Shown piece after piece: positions 53,969 to 62,550 of a stretch of 64,000 nt of DNA. A model generated the notes under the pieces. It saw only the letters and a list, made by a program, of their open reading frames with translations. It searched no databases and was not told the DNA's origin. The first letter of the stretch is position 1. Each line of letters opens with the position of its first letter. The stretch comes from Verrucomicrobiia bacterium (GTDB lineage: Bacteria > Verrucomicrobiota > Verrucomicrobiia > Limisphaerales > JADLHS01): contig WYBW01000137.1 in the NCBI GenBank assembly GCA_011525685.1, forward strand, positions 1 to 64,000. The letters are read 5' to 3'. Both the position numbers and the translations under genes were made by a program.

Positions 53969-54592
53969 TCAAGGGGTGCAGCGGAGGGCAAGCTGCACAA
54001 CCGTTTCCCGGAGTTGATCGCTCCAGCGGAGGTAGAAACTCAACTGCCCGTGGATGTTTTGAACCTTGCGCAACACGGCCCGCCGCCGCTCCGGGTCGCG
54101 TTTGGATGCGACCCATTCAGTGTCCAGGTTCGGTAGCTCCCGCATCAGTTTCGTCTGGCGGCTGGAAAGCCCGGCTTGCAGGGCGCGCAGTCGGTCCGTC
54201 CACTCCTGCGCCTCGGTAAACGCCCGCACCCGCAGCAGGGGCGATTGGATGTCAGCGGAGGCGGCCAGAAAAGCGGTCGCATCCCGCCGAAGGCGTCCCA
54301 CCTCGGTGAACAAGTCTGCCAGGTCCGCCGGGATTTCCTGCAGGTCTTTGGGCAGGTCTCCCAGTTCCAGTTCGAGCCAGTGGCGGAGGCGGTCCTTGGG
54401 ATTTCGGAGACACTGGTACGCCGCGTTCAAGCGCGCGAAACGGTGGTCGGCTGTCGCCCGATCCGCGGGTCGGTTGGCGGGCATTTTGTCCGGATGGACC
54501 TGAGCCGAGAGCGCGAGGAACTTGACCTTGAGTTGATCCGGGTCGAGCCAGAGTCGGCGCGGTTCGTCGAGCAAGGCGAAATAGTCGGTCAT
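53969..54592 (-). CDS. hscB: HscB-like J-domain co-chaperone
   Basis: A 207-residue protein with an N-terminal J-domain (FALLDEPRRLWLDPDQL with HPDK at about 33-36) and a C-terminal coiled/helical domain (TEAQEWTDRLRALQ). This is the layout of HscB, which stimulates the HscA/DnaK-type chaperone during iron-sulfur cluster transfer from IscU. It starts 24 bases after the stop of an iscA/erpA-type gene, supporting the role. No iscU, iscS or hscA gene is present in the window. Confidence 0.88.
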   Translation of the reverse strand: MTDYFALLDEPRRLWLDPDQLKVKFLALSAQVHPDKMPANRPADRATADHRFARLNAAYQCLRNPKDRLRHWLELELGDLPKDLQEIPADLADLFTEVGRLRRDATAFLAASADIQSPLLRVRAFTEAQEWTDRLRALQAGLSSRQTKLMRELPNLDTEWVASKRDPERRRAVLRKVQNIHGQLSFYLRWSDQLRETVVQLALRCTP

Positions 54593-54616
54593 TGAGAACG
54601 GCGACGCACTCCAGGA

Positions 54617-55006
54617 TCAGGCGCTGAAACTCTCCCCGCAGGAGCAACTGGTTGCTGCGTTCGGATTCTTGACCTTGAAGCCCCCGTCGAGTGCGTCCAC
54701 GTAATCCAGTTCGCTGCCGGTGACGTAAAGGGCGCTCTTCGGGTCCACCACCACCCGCACACCGGCGGTTTCCACCAGGAAATCCCGATTGGCCGGACCG
54801 TCCTGCAAATCCATCTTGTATTGCAGCCCGGAGCACCCACCGCCGACGACCGCGACGCGCAGGACACCATTCGGGCGGCCTTGCCGGCTGAGAAGCGAAG
54901 TGACTTTGCCGGCAGCGGAAGGAGTGAGTTTGATCAGGCGCTCGTCGCCCACCCGAAAACTCGGCGGTGCGGCGGTGGTCGTCGGTTGAACAGTCCGGGC
55001 AATCAT
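54617..55006 (-). CDS. erpA: Iron-sulfur cluster carrier of the IscA/ErpA/HesB family
   Basis: A 129-residue A-type carrier with the three conserved cysteines: the first in GGGCSGLQY, and the last two in SCSCGESF. The HesB core is preceded by about 20 extra N-terminal residues (ARTVQPTTTAAPP). A-type carriers pass Fe-S clusters from the assembly scaffold to target apoproteins. Whether it is IscA or ErpA cannot be decided from the sequence; erpA is the label most often used for a copy outside an isc operon. It precedes hscB in the same direction, 24 bases away. Confidence 0.9.
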   Translation of the reverse strand: MIARTVQPTTTAAPPSFRVGDERLIKLTPSAAGKVTSLLSRQGRPNGVLRVAVVGGGCSGLQYKMDLQDGPANRDFLVETAGVRVVVDPKSALYVTGSELDYVDALDGGFKVKNPNAATSCSCGESFSA

Positions 55007-55046
55007 GAATGCAACGCCCGCAAACTAGTCGGCACCGGCCCGGTCG

Positions 55047-55862
55047 TCAACGAAGCTGCGCGGTCTCTGTTTCCAGCACCTTTCGGACGTCCTTGTGCTC
55101 CTCGTAGAAATCCACCTTGCGGCGCAGGAACACTTCCCTGCCCTCCAGATGCCAGTTCTGTTTCCGGGTGTACCACAGCCCCTCGGGCGTGCGGTCGCGT
55201 TCCATGGACAGCGTGAACTTGGAGACGGCTCCGACCAGGCCGCCCACGACGTTGACCTGCTCGGTCAGGTGGATTTCGGCTTTGACCAGCGCGTACTCAA
55301 TTTCATCCACCCAGGCGCGCCCGGCAGCCTTGTTGAGGAACCGGTCCTTGATGCCTTTCTCCGGGGGCTTTTTCCTCGCCGGCTTGAACTCCACGATCAG
55401 CGCCGGCCTCCCATTGACGACTTCCCGACCCGCCACTGAGAAATCGAACCGCCTGAGCAAATCCTCGTTCAAGGGAAAATCGGACTTCTCAAAAGCCTTG
55501 CCTTTGACGTTGGTGTGCGTGTCCGAAACGGCTCGCGGCTTGTCACCGGTGTCGGAGCTCTCGTCCGGCTCGGCTGGCTCCGGCTGATTTACCGCGGTAA
55601 TTGCCGGGTTGTTGACGCGGGTCTTGGTTTCGCGTTTCTTCAACTGGTTGTCGCCGTTCCGAAATTCCTTCACCCGCGTGCGGGTGTAGCTGTAACGATG
55701 CTTGAACGTGTGCGCATCCACCTCCTCCTGCTCGACGCGCTCCAACATTCGCTCGAGCACTGTGCGGACGGGCGGCAGCGGCGGCTCCTCGCCGCGGGCG
55801 GAGAATCCCGCGAACAGCACCGGCAGAATTGTCGCCGCCAACATCTTCCAAGCTCTTCTCAT
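55047..55862 (-). CDS. Secreted LolA/outer-membrane lipoprotein-sorting-like protein
   Basis: A 271-residue protein with a signal peptide (MLAATILPVLFAGFSARG). The mature part has the beta-rich pattern of the LolA/LppX superfamily: FDFSVAGREVVNGRPALIVEFKP, DRFLNKAAGRAWVDEIEYALVKAEIHL and a C-terminal RRKVDFYEEHKDVRKV. Such proteins bind lipids or lipoproteins in the periplasm. A charged, proline-containing insert interrupts the early region. The assignment rests on strand pattern and is tentative. It is upstream of iscA/erpA-hscB with 40 bases between. Confidence 0.68.
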   Translation of the reverse strand: MRRAWKMLAATILPVLFAGFSARGEEPPLPPVRTVLERMLERVEQEEVDAHTFKHRYSYTRTRVKEFRNGDNQLKKRETKTRVNNPAITAVNQPEPAEPDESSDTGDKPRAVSDTHTNVKGKAFEKSDFPLNEDLLRRFDFSVAGREVVNGRPALIVEFKPARKKPPEKGIKDRFLNKAAGRAWVDEIEYALVKAEIHLTEQVNVVGGLVGAVSKFTLSMERDRTPEGLWYTRKQNWHLEGREVFLRRKVDFYEEHKDVRKVLETETAQLR

Positions 55863-55940
55863 AACTGGTGTCGGTTAGATGCCACTGGTCCTGCCGCTAT
55901 TCAACGCCGGCCATCACGGACGGAAAGGTCGGGCCGTGGC

Positions 55941-56789
55941 TCACGCCCGTTCCGTACTGCTCCAGCGCTCGCCCGCTCGCAAGACCCGCTGCGGCTGGCC
56001 GAGTTCACGGGCCCTTTCAACAAACAGGTCTGGCGAGACGGAGTTGAACTCAAACATCTCGAAATGGCAAGGAATGACCAAACGCGCTCCGATGTCCGCA
56101 GCCAGTTGGGCGGCTTCGCGGCCATCGAGGTTGCCCGCCACCCGTCGCTCGGGTCGGTTTCCGTTGATCGGCAGCAACGCCACATGCACGCCCAAAGGCT
56201 TCAGCCGTTCGACCATGCCGGGATAAAGCAACGTGTCCCCCGAGTGATAAATCTTCCATGGGCCGCACTCGACCACGTACCCGAGAAATCTGTGCCGCCC
56301 CCGCTCGTCGGTCTCCAAATCATTGTGTGCCGCCGGAATGCCGTGAAACTTGAAGCCGGCCAGCGTGGTTTCCTGGCCCACCTCCAAACCGCAGGGAAAA
56401 TCGCCCGGCACCCCCAGCCGCTCCGCGACGAACGGCCGGTTGGCTTCGGGAACGAGCAGTCGCAGGTTTGGATTCACCCTCATCAACGGGCACAATGTCT
56501 CCGCGTCGAGATGATCGGTGTGATTGTGGCTGGAAGTAACGACCTCAATAAAGTCGAGCCGCTCGGGTGCAATCACGCGTTCGGTCATGCGGACGTGCGG
56601 CTTGTCCGTGCCGGCGTACTTGCGCGTCAGCGAGTCGGAGAGATACGGATCGAACAGGAGATGCCGACCCTGCCATTGCGCCAGGAAGCCGCTCTGGCCG
56701 AGCCACCACAGGTGCAGCCGCTCCGGCTGCGCGCGTGCGGCTTCGATGTCGGCAAGAAACGCCTCATCCTGCAGGTGTGGCTTGATCAT
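55941..56789 (-). CDS. MBL-fold metallo-hydrolase, UlaG-like
   Basis: A 282-residue metallo-beta-lactamase-fold protein. The zinc motif is HNHTDHLD (HxHxDH), followed by IYHSGDTLLYPGM and VIPCHFEMF, which supply later metal ligands. The family includes L-ascorbate-6-phosphate lactonase UlaG and cell-wall NAPE-PLD-like enzymes; substrate is unknown. No signal peptide is visible, so it is cytoplasmic. It begins at ATG 56789; a TTG four codons upstream is in frame. It lies between a LolA-like gene and a MetE-like gene on the same strand. Confidence 0.87.
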   Translation of the reverse strand: MIKPHLQDEAFLADIEAARAQPERLHLWWLGQSGFLAQWQGRHLLFDPYLSDSLTRKYAGTDKPHVRMTERVIAPERLDFIEVVTSSHNHTDHLDAETLCPLMRVNPNLRLLVPEANRPFVAERLGVPGDFPCGLEVGQETTLAGFKFHGIPAAHNDLETDERGRHRFLGYVVECGPWKIYHSGDTLLYPGMVERLKPLGVHVALLPINGNRPERRVAGNLDGREAAQLAADIGARLVIPCHFEMFEFNSVSPDLFVERARELGQPQRVLRAGERWSSTERA

Positions 56790-56876
56790 TTGTTGCTGCA
56801 ACTCTCGGCGATCCTCTGCGGCAACCGTCGCACACGGCGTGAACGTCTGATTCTCTTGGACCGCAAGCCTTCCAAG

Positions 56877-57992
56877 TCAAATCCCGAGCTCCTTTCGGAC
56901 CTGCCTCACTCCCTCGACCATGTTTCGCAGCTTCTGCCGCGCCGCCCAGCGCGCGGTCTGGCTCAAGCCGCAATCGGGTGCGAATGACAGGCGCTCGGGG
57001 GTCGCGTGCTTCAAGCACGCCCGCACCCGCTTCGCCACGTCTTCGGCGGTTTCGACGTAATAGCTCTTCACGTCAATGATGCCGACCGCCGCATCCTTCC
57101 GCTTTGCGATCCCGCCGATGATCTCCAGTTCGGCGAATTCGCGGCTGGCCATCTCGACGTGGATTTCGTCCACATGAAAATCCAGGAACGCCGGGAACAT
57201 CGGCGCGTAACGGCGCGGGCCGACGGCGCGGCCCTTGAAATTGCCAAAGCAAAGATGCGTGGAGAGATGGCACTTTCCGGCAACCGGTTCGACCGTCCGA
57301 TTGAAAATGTCCACGAACTTCTTCGGGTCTTCCCGGTGCGCGTAACAACTCATGGAAGGTTCATCCACGGTGATTTCGCGGCAACCGGCCTGCACAAGCG
57401 CCTCCAACTCCCCGCGCACGATGGGCAACAAGGCCTCCGTCAGCGCATAACGATCCGGGTATCTCGGCGAGGGCAACAACCGGCCGCTCAAGGTGTACGG
57501 CCCCGGCACGCTGGCCTTCAATGCGACCTTGGATGTCGGACTTCGGATTTCGGATTCCGCGATGCGCTGCAACCGGGCAAAGTCCGCCACCGTTCCCAAT
57601 CCGCGCGGCGCTCGCAACTCATGCACGACCTTGTGTTTGCCGCGCTGATCGTGCGCCGGCGGCCCGAATCGCCGGGGTGGCGTGGACTCCAGTTCGATCC
57701 CTTCGAGGAAACCGTAGAACGACAAGTTGAAGTCCAGGCGCGTCTGTTCGCCATCCGAGATGACGTCCAGCCCCGCGTCCAATTGGTCGCGCACCGCCAC
57801 CGTAACGGCGTCCTCGATCAATTCTTCGCGATCCGCCGGTCCGAACTGGTCCAGATGCTGGCAGGCAAATTCCAGCCAGCCGGGAAACGGGTAGCTGCCA
57901 ATCACCGTGGTGCGCAGAGGTTGTTCAATCATCGGATGAAGTATTGGTTGCGAAAACGGGCTGACTCGCAAGGTGAAAGTTTTCTGAGACAT
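56877..57992 (-). CDS. MetE-like cobalamin-independent methionine synthase C-terminal family
   Basis: A 371-residue protein of the C-terminal domain family of MetE (5-methyltetrahydropteroyltriglutamate-homocysteine methyltransferase), with the opening TTVIGSYPFPGW, substrate loops DVISDGEQTR, ITVDEPSMSCY, and zinc ligands STHLCFG, HVEMAS and FAPDCGLSQT. Short proteins of this kind may transfer methyl groups to other thiols. The segment ESEIRSPTSK near residue 147 is encoded by a copy of the GGATTTCGG repeat (57534-57559) and looks like an insertion. Starts at 57992 or at ATG 57932 (MIEQPLRT) are possible. Confidence 0.85.
   Translation of the reverse strand: MSQKTFTLRVSPFSQPILHPMIEQPLRTTVIGSYPFPGWLEFACQHLDQFGPADREELIEDAVTVAVRDQLDAGLDVISDGEQTRLDFNLSFYGFLEGIELESTPPRRFGPPAHDQRGKHKVVHELRAPRGLGTVADFARLQRIAESEIRSPTSKVALKASVPGPYTLSGRLLPSPRYPDRYALTEALLPIVRGELEALVQAGCREITVDEPSMSCYAHREDPKKFVDIFNRTVEPVAGKCHLSTHLCFGNFKGRAVGPRRYAPMFPAFLDFHVDEIHVEMASREFAELEIIGGIAKRKDAAVGIIDVKSYYVETAEDVAKRVRACLKHATPERLSFAPDCGLSQTARWAARQKLRNMVEGVRQVRKELGI
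57534..57559. repeat. GGATTTCGG-type repeat inside the MetE-like gene
   Basis: A 26-base segment containing CTTCGGATTTCGGATTCCG, closely matching the repeated motifs at 58846-58988. It lies in frame within the MetE-like gene, encoding ESEIRSPTSK. Spread of a small repeat into a coding sequence is inferred from the shared motif. Confidence 0.5.
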
Positions 57993-58039
57993 GTTTCCCG
58001 CGGATTGCTTGGGGCGCCGTTTCCAATAATCTCCGCGCG

Positions 58040-58792
58040 GTGAAATTGATTTCGTGGAACGTCAACGGCCTGCGCGCCGCGCTGCGCAAGAACTTCCTTG
58101 ACTACCTTGACGCCGAGAAGCCCGACGTGCTTTGCCTCCAGGAAACCAAATGCGGCCCGAACGATGTCGAACAACTCTGGCCCGCCAGATACACCACCTA
58201 CTGGAACACCGCCGAAAAGAAGGGCTACGCCGGCACGGCCCTCTTCACCAAAACCAGACCGTTGCGGGTCATTCCCGGCATCGGCAAACCCGAGCACGAC
58301 CAGGAGGGGCGCGTGCTCACAGCCGACTTTCCAGATTTCTTTCTCGTCAACGTCTATGTGCCCAACTCGAAGCGCGAACTTACACGGCTCGCTTACCGTC
58401 AAAAGTGGGACCGCGACTTCTTGCGTTTCCTGAAAAAGCTGGAACAAAGAAAGCCGGTCATCTTCTGCGGCGACTTGAACGTGGCGCACACGGAGTTGGA
58501 CCTGGCAAACCCAAAGGCCAACGTCGGCAACCACGGCTTCACGCCCGAAGAACGCGCCGGGTTTCGCGCGTTCGTGAGAGCCGGCTTCCTGGACACCTTT
58601 CGCGAGTTTGAGAAATCCGGCGGACATTACACCTGGTGGAGCCAGATGCCCGGCGTGCGCGAGCGGAACGTTGGCTGGCGCATTGATTACTTCCTCATCA
58701 GCGCCGCTCTTCGTCCGCGGCTCAAGCGCGCGTTCATCCGGGCGGACGTCACCGGCAGCGACCATTGCCCGGTGGGCATTGAAATCGAGTGA
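58040..58792 (+). CDS. xth: Exodeoxyribonuclease III
   Basis: A 250-residue endonuclease/exonuclease/phosphatase-fold enzyme for base-excision repair (apurinic/apyrimidinic endonuclease and 3'-5' exonuclease). Conserved motifs in order: SWNVNGLRA, LCLQETKCG (metal Glu), VNVYVPNS, CGDLNVAH, RIDYFLIS and the C-terminal GSDHCPVGI with the catalytic Asp-His pair. Translation starts at GTG 58040, giving the canonical opening VKLISWNVNGLRA. It is divergent from the MetE-like gene, 48 bases away, so promoters are close or overlap. Confidence 0.94.
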   Translation: MKLISWNVNGLRAALRKNFLDYLDAEKPDVLCLQETKCGPNDVEQLWPARYTTYWNTAEKKGYAGTALFTKTRPLRVIPGIGKPEHDQEGRVLTADFPDFFLVNVYVPNSKRELTRLAYRQKWDRDFLRFLKKLEQRKPVIFCGDLNVAHTELDLANPKANVGNHGFTPEERAGFRAFVRAGFLDTFREFEKSGGHYTWWSQMPGVRERNVGWRIDYFLISAALRPRLKRAFIRADVTGSDHCPVGIEIE

Positions 58793-59109
58793 GGGCCAAA
58801 CGGGCAGGACAGATCTAACTTTCGACGTAAATCGTTGAATCAGGTCGAAGTCCGAAATCCGTAGAACCGAAATCCGATAGAAGCCCGAGACCCGAAATCC
58901 GAATGGCCAGGACACGCTTCGACAGGCAAGCCATTCAGGCTTCGGATTTCGGTATTCTTTCGGCCCTCGGATTTCGGGGTTCGGATTCCTGCTCCATGGC
59001 TTACGCAGTCGAAGCCAGCGGTCCTCGCCGGCCCAGGTGGAGAGCCGAATTCCTGCTGTCGAATTCCTCCTTGCCCAAGGCGGCTTGCCGGGTGTATTTC
59101 CGCCCCGGT
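58793..59109. other. Gene-free stretch dominated by an inverted repeat
   Basis: This 317-base stretch between xth and the Pmp3 gene contains the imperfect inverted repeat described at 58846-58988. The rest, including the Pmp3 upstream region (58989-59109), shows no coding evidence. Confidence 0.45.
58846..58988. repeat. Large imperfect inverted repeat with CCGAAATCCGA/TCGGATTTCGG motifs
   Basis: The left arm holds several CGAAATCCG motifs up to AAATCCGAATGGC; the right arm starts GCCATTCAGGCTTCGG and continues with GGATTTCGG motifs up to TCGGATTC. The arms fold back around a central segment near 58900-58930. A related copy is found within the MetE-like gene at 57534-57559. It may be a mobile mini-element. 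Confidence 0.55.
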
Positions 59110-59274
59110 ATGCCAACCATAATCCTGATCATCCTCGCCATCCTGCTCCCGCCGCTGGCTGTCTATCTGAAGACCAACTCGGGCAAACAAACCCTCATCA
59201 ACCTTGTCCTGTGCATCTTCTTCTGGCTGCCGGGCGTTCTGCACGCGCTCTACCTCATTCTGGCCAAGAAGTAG
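59110..59274 (+). CDS. Pmp3/YqaE-family small membrane peptide
   Basis: A 54-residue protein with two membrane segments (IILIILAILLPPLAVYL and LINLVLCIFFWLPGVLHALYLIL) separated by a short polar turn (KTNSGKQT). This is the compact layout of the Pmp3/YqaE family, which influences membrane potential and stress tolerance in yeast and bacteria. ATG 59110 sets the correct size. It is separated by 175 bases from the subtilase gene. Confidence 0.88.
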   Translation: MPTIILIILAILLPPLAVYLKTNSGKQTLINLVLCIFFWLPGVLHALYLILAKK

Positions 59275-59449
59275 GCCGCGCAGCGGCACGGGCGGTAATT
59301 GGTGAGGACCAAATCCAGGCTGCTGCGGTTTATTGGCTTGGACGGGGATTGGAGTTAAAGCCTTGGATCAGCGGTTGAAACTCACGAGTGTTCAACCTGC
59401 AAGCGATGCGCTACATTGTTGCGCAATCAAATGAATCCCGCGTCGTCGC

Positions 59450-61051
59450 ATGCGTGAATCAGTCCACGGCTGCACATGGTCGGAGCGTCAACGCCGCCCG
59501 GTTTCAGTCAGAGGTAGAATCCGCTCAACGCAGCGTCTTCAGATCGGCGCGCCAGCTTTGACGCTGATGTGCGGTCTGGTGCTTGCTTCGGCCCGGCCTG
59601 AATTTGCGCAGCACACTTCTGAGCGGGAGCGGCGTGTTCACGACAGCCGGTTGCTGGTCCAGCCCAAGCCCGAGGTTTCGGCGGAGGGCCTTGGCGAATT
59701 CCATGCCTTTCAGAGGGTCCGGGTGCTCCGAACCTTCACCGGATTGCGGGGGCTCCAGATTCTGGAAGTGCCCGCCGGAGAATCACTCGAAGCGGCCTTG
59801 CAGACCTACCGCAACAGCGGGCTTTTCCAGATTGCCGAACCGGACTGCGTGGCCCGATTGGCCGCCACTGTGCCTGATGATCCGAAGTTCCTGGACGGAA
59901 CGCTCTGGGGTCTGAACAATTTTGGCCAGAATGGAGGGTTGGCGGACGCGGACATTGACGCGCCCGAGGCATGGGACATCCGCCACAGTGCCAGCAACCT
60001 TGTGGTAGCCGTAATTGATTCGGGCGTGCGTCAGACGCACCATGACCTCTCTGCCAATCTCTGGCAACACCCGACCACCGGCAGTCATGGATTCAACGCA
60101 CTGTCGCCGGCCGAGCAACCCGACGATGACAACGGCCACGGCACTTTGGTCGCCGGAATCCTGGGCGCGGTCGGCAACAATGGCCTCGGGGTGGTGGGTG
60201 TCTGCTGGTCGGTGCAGATCATGGCGTGCAAATTCGTGGACCGATTTGGCGAAGGAACGCTCTCCGACGCGATTGCCTGCATTGATTTTGCCCGGAGCAA
60301 CGGGGCAAAGGTGATCAACACCAGTTGGGGCATCGAGGAGTTTTCCGAGGCGCTCTCGAACGTCGTCCAGCAGGCGGGCAGTGAAGGCATCATCGTGGTG
60401 GCGGCAGCGGGCAACCGATCCAGCGACACGGACGTGTATCCCTACTATCCAGCCAGTCTGGCGCTGGACAATGTCGTGGCGGTCGCGGCCACCACCCGGA
60501 CTGACGAACTCCACTTTCAGTCCAATTACGGTCTGAACTCCGTGCATCTCGGAGCGCCCGGAAGTGAGATCGTTTCAACTTACCACTTGTCGGACGACGC
60601 CTATGCAACCCGTTTCGGCTCCTCGATGGCCACGCCGTTTGTAGCCGGGGCGATGGCGCTCCTGTGCGCGGAGTTTCCCGCCGCTTCACCGGCGCAGTTG
60701 ATTCAGAGATTGCTGAATGGCACCGATCCTTTGCCCGGCCTTCAGGGCAAATCCATCTCCGGTGGGCGATTGAATCTCCAGAAGGCCCTGAGCGATGGTC
60801 CGGCGCAAACTTTCCTGACCATCCAACTTGCTCCGGAACAAGACTGGCTGGAGTTGCAGGTTCGCGGCCAGCCGGGCAGACGCTTTGTAGTGGAATCCTC
60901 GATTGATTTCCGAGAATGGCTGCCCGTGGTTACGAATCAGATTCCATCCGGCGGATTTTTTGCCGTGACGAATTCCGTCTGCGAGAACTGTCCGACATTT
61001 TTCTACCGGGCCGTTGAAACGCTCGCCGACGGGGGGACGAGGTCAGAATAG
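59450..61051 (+). CDS. Secreted subtilisin-like serine peptidase (S8)
   Basis: A 533-residue subtilase with the catalytic triad Asp190 (VIDSGV), His230 (NGHGTLV) and Ser392 (GSSMATP). A hydrophobic signal-like segment (LTLMCGLVLASA) is at about 38-50, followed by a propeptide-like region (60-150) containing VPAGESLEAALQTYR, then the protease domain (about 160-445). A C-terminal tail with RRFVVESSIDFREW ends the protein. The ATG at 59450 leaves a long n-region before the hydrophobic segment. It probably degrades extracellular or surface proteins. Confidence 0.92.
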   Translation: MRESVHGCTWSERQRRPVSVRGRIRSTQRLQIGAPALTLMCGLVLASARPEFAQHTSERERRVHDSRLLVQPKPEVSAEGLGEFHAFQRVRVLRTFTGLRGLQILEVPAGESLEAALQTYRNSGLFQIAEPDCVARLAATVPDDPKFLDGTLWGLNNFGQNGGLADADIDAPEAWDIRHSASNLVVAVIDSGVRQTHHDLSANLWQHPTTGSHGFNALSPAEQPDDDNGHGTLVAGILGAVGNNGLGVVGVCWSVQIMACKFVDRFGEGTLSDAIACIDFARSNGAKVINTSWGIEEFSEALSNVVQQAGSEGIIVVAAAGNRSSDTDVYPYYPASLALDNVVAVAATTRTDELHFQSNYGLNSVHLGAPGSEIVSTYHLSDDAYATRFGSSMATPFVAGAMALLCAEFPAASPAQLIQRLLNGTDPLPGLQGKSISGGRLNLQKALSDGPAQTFLTIQLAPEQDWLELQVRGQPGRRFVVESSIDFREWLPVVTNQIPSGGFFAVTNSVCENCPTFFYRAVETLADGGTRSE

Positions 61052-61118
61052 AATCATCATGCGATCCAGCGCGTGCCGTCTCACGGCTTTGGCCTGACGC
61101 GGCCACTCATATAAGATT

Positions 61119-61958
61119 CTACCAGAGCGCATCGAAGTACTCCGGGTTGTTGCCCAAGCTTGGCTTCACCGTTTCGACGTGCCCGTCGGCAAATGAAACA
61201 TTCCCGCGTTTGTTATGCCGATCGGTGATATAACTGGGCAACGCCTCGAAGGGGGGCGGATGGGCCAGGCCGGGAAGCAGTCGAGTGGTGGGAGTCCACC
61301 GCCCGTCGTTGGGCAGGTCGCGATAGGCGTGCTCCTCAATGAGCATAAGCTTCTTGGCCGGCATCCGAATCATCTGCGAACGAAAGTGGCGTTGCGCGTA
61401 ATCGGCGAACTCGGGGTCATTCGTGTAAAGCGACATGATACCGTGGTTCTCCTCGCCGACCAGGTAGCTGTTTGCCGTGTAACTGAAAGGATAGACAATC
61501 ATGCCCGGCAGGGCCTGGCGCTTCAGAACATCCTTGTCGCTGGGGCAACGAAACAGATTCGTATCGAAGCGCCCCATGTAGGGCACCAAGGGAGCCTGAT
61601 GGGGATCACGACGCGCCGGGTTAATGATGGAGGGGTCTCCAGCATTCCAATAAACCCAATCCTCGAGCATCGGCGAACTCGGGGTGCCGGCGGCAGGAGC
61701 GGGAAAGGTGTCGCGGGTGTCTCCGATGTAGGAATGAAATGCCAGGCTGATCTGCTTGAGATTGTTCAGGCAATAAGCCTGTCCGGCCCGCGCTTTGGCT
61801 TTGGAGAGCGCCGGCAGGAGCATCGCCGCCAGAATGGCGATAATGGCGATTACGACCAGCAACTCGATCAAGGTGAAAGCCGGACGACCCCCGGCTGGGT
61901 GGGAGCGAAATCGAACTCCCAAACCAAAGGACGGAACGGATGTGGATTTATTTTTCAT
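61119..61958 (-). CDS. Prepilin-like protein with H-X9-DG motif
   Basis: A 279-residue pseudopilin-like protein. The class III signal [18 protein letters not shown] is followed by the block [14 protein letters not shown] and a variable centre; the C-terminal signature is [13 protein letters not shown] (H-X9-DG). The ATG at 61958 overlaps the TGA of the preceding lipoprotein gene in an ATGA arrangement, so translation is probably coupled; an in-frame TTG nine bases upstream is an alternative. It is thus the second gene of a two-gene unit with a lipoprotein. Confidence 0.86.
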   Translation of the reverse strand: MKNKSTSVPSFGLGVRFRSHPAGGRPAFTLIELLVVIAIIAILAAMLLPALSKAKARAGQAYCLNNLKQISLAFHSYIGDTRDTFPAPAAGTPSSPMLEDWVYWNAGDPSIINPARRDPHQAPLVPYMGRFDTNLFRCPSDKDVLKRQALPGMIVYPFSYTANSYLVGEENHGIMSLYTNDPEFADYAQRHFRSQMIRMPAKKLMLIEEHAYRDLPNDGRWTPTTRLLPGLAHPPPFEALPSYITDRHNKRGNVSFADGHVETVKPSLGNNPEYFDALW

Positions 61959-62458
61959 ACGGCGCAATGAGATTGGATGAATAGGTTGCTCCCAAAGCTC
62001 GTCCGGTCAAGCTTCCGGCTGCTGGCGCGTTGTCTGGAAGAGGTCTTTCTTCCCTGCCGGAGTTGCGCGTCCAGATCTTTCAATATCTCCTGCAGCCGCT
62101 GGGTGCCAGCCAAGGTCGCCTCTTCGTGTTTGCGGCCAGAAGCCGCGTCCAACTGATTCACGACTTTCAAGATGTCGGCCAGCGGCTGTTTGGCCTGCGC
62201 CTTTTGCTCGTCATCAAGGTGAGAGTAAAGCGCCTGGGCTAGATTCTTCACGTAGTACGCGTAGTCATGGACGTACTTGAAGTCCTTTCGCTTCGCGGCA
62301 TCCTCCAACAGACCGACGTGCTGGATGATTTGATCCATCACTCCATCGAGGGAGTGCGGGTTGGTTTGGGCTGTGTTGTCCGACTTTTTACATCCTGGGA
62401 GCGAGAGCCCGGCAATACACACCACAACGAACGCGATTGGTTGAACCTTACAACGCAT
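61955..62458 (-). CDS. Helical lipoprotein coupled to the prepilin-like gene
   Basis: A 167-residue predicted lipoprotein with signal core [19 protein letters not shown] (lipobox Cys near residue 23). The mature part is alpha-helical: [19 protein letters not shown] and [23 protein letters not shown] role is not known. The stop overlaps the start of the prepilin-like gene in the ATGA form, so the two products are probably made in linked amounts. A comparable lipoprotein accompanies the prepilin-like gene at 25308. Confidence 0.75.
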   Translation of the reverse strand: MRCKVQPIAFVVVCIAGLSLPGCKKSDNTAQTNPHSLDGVMDQIIQHVGLLEDAAKRKDFKYVHDYAYYVKNLAQALYSHLDDEQKAQAKQPLADILKVVNQLDAASGRKHEEATLAGTQRLQEILKDLDAQLRQGRKTSSRQRASSRKLDRTSFGSNLFIQSHCAV

Positions 62459-62550
62459 GGATGATGGAGCTTGAGGTATGGGATCTATGTGCGCCAGCGG
62501 CGAACGAATCCAATTTTATTCGTCCGCCGCCGGTCTGATTTCAGAACTCG

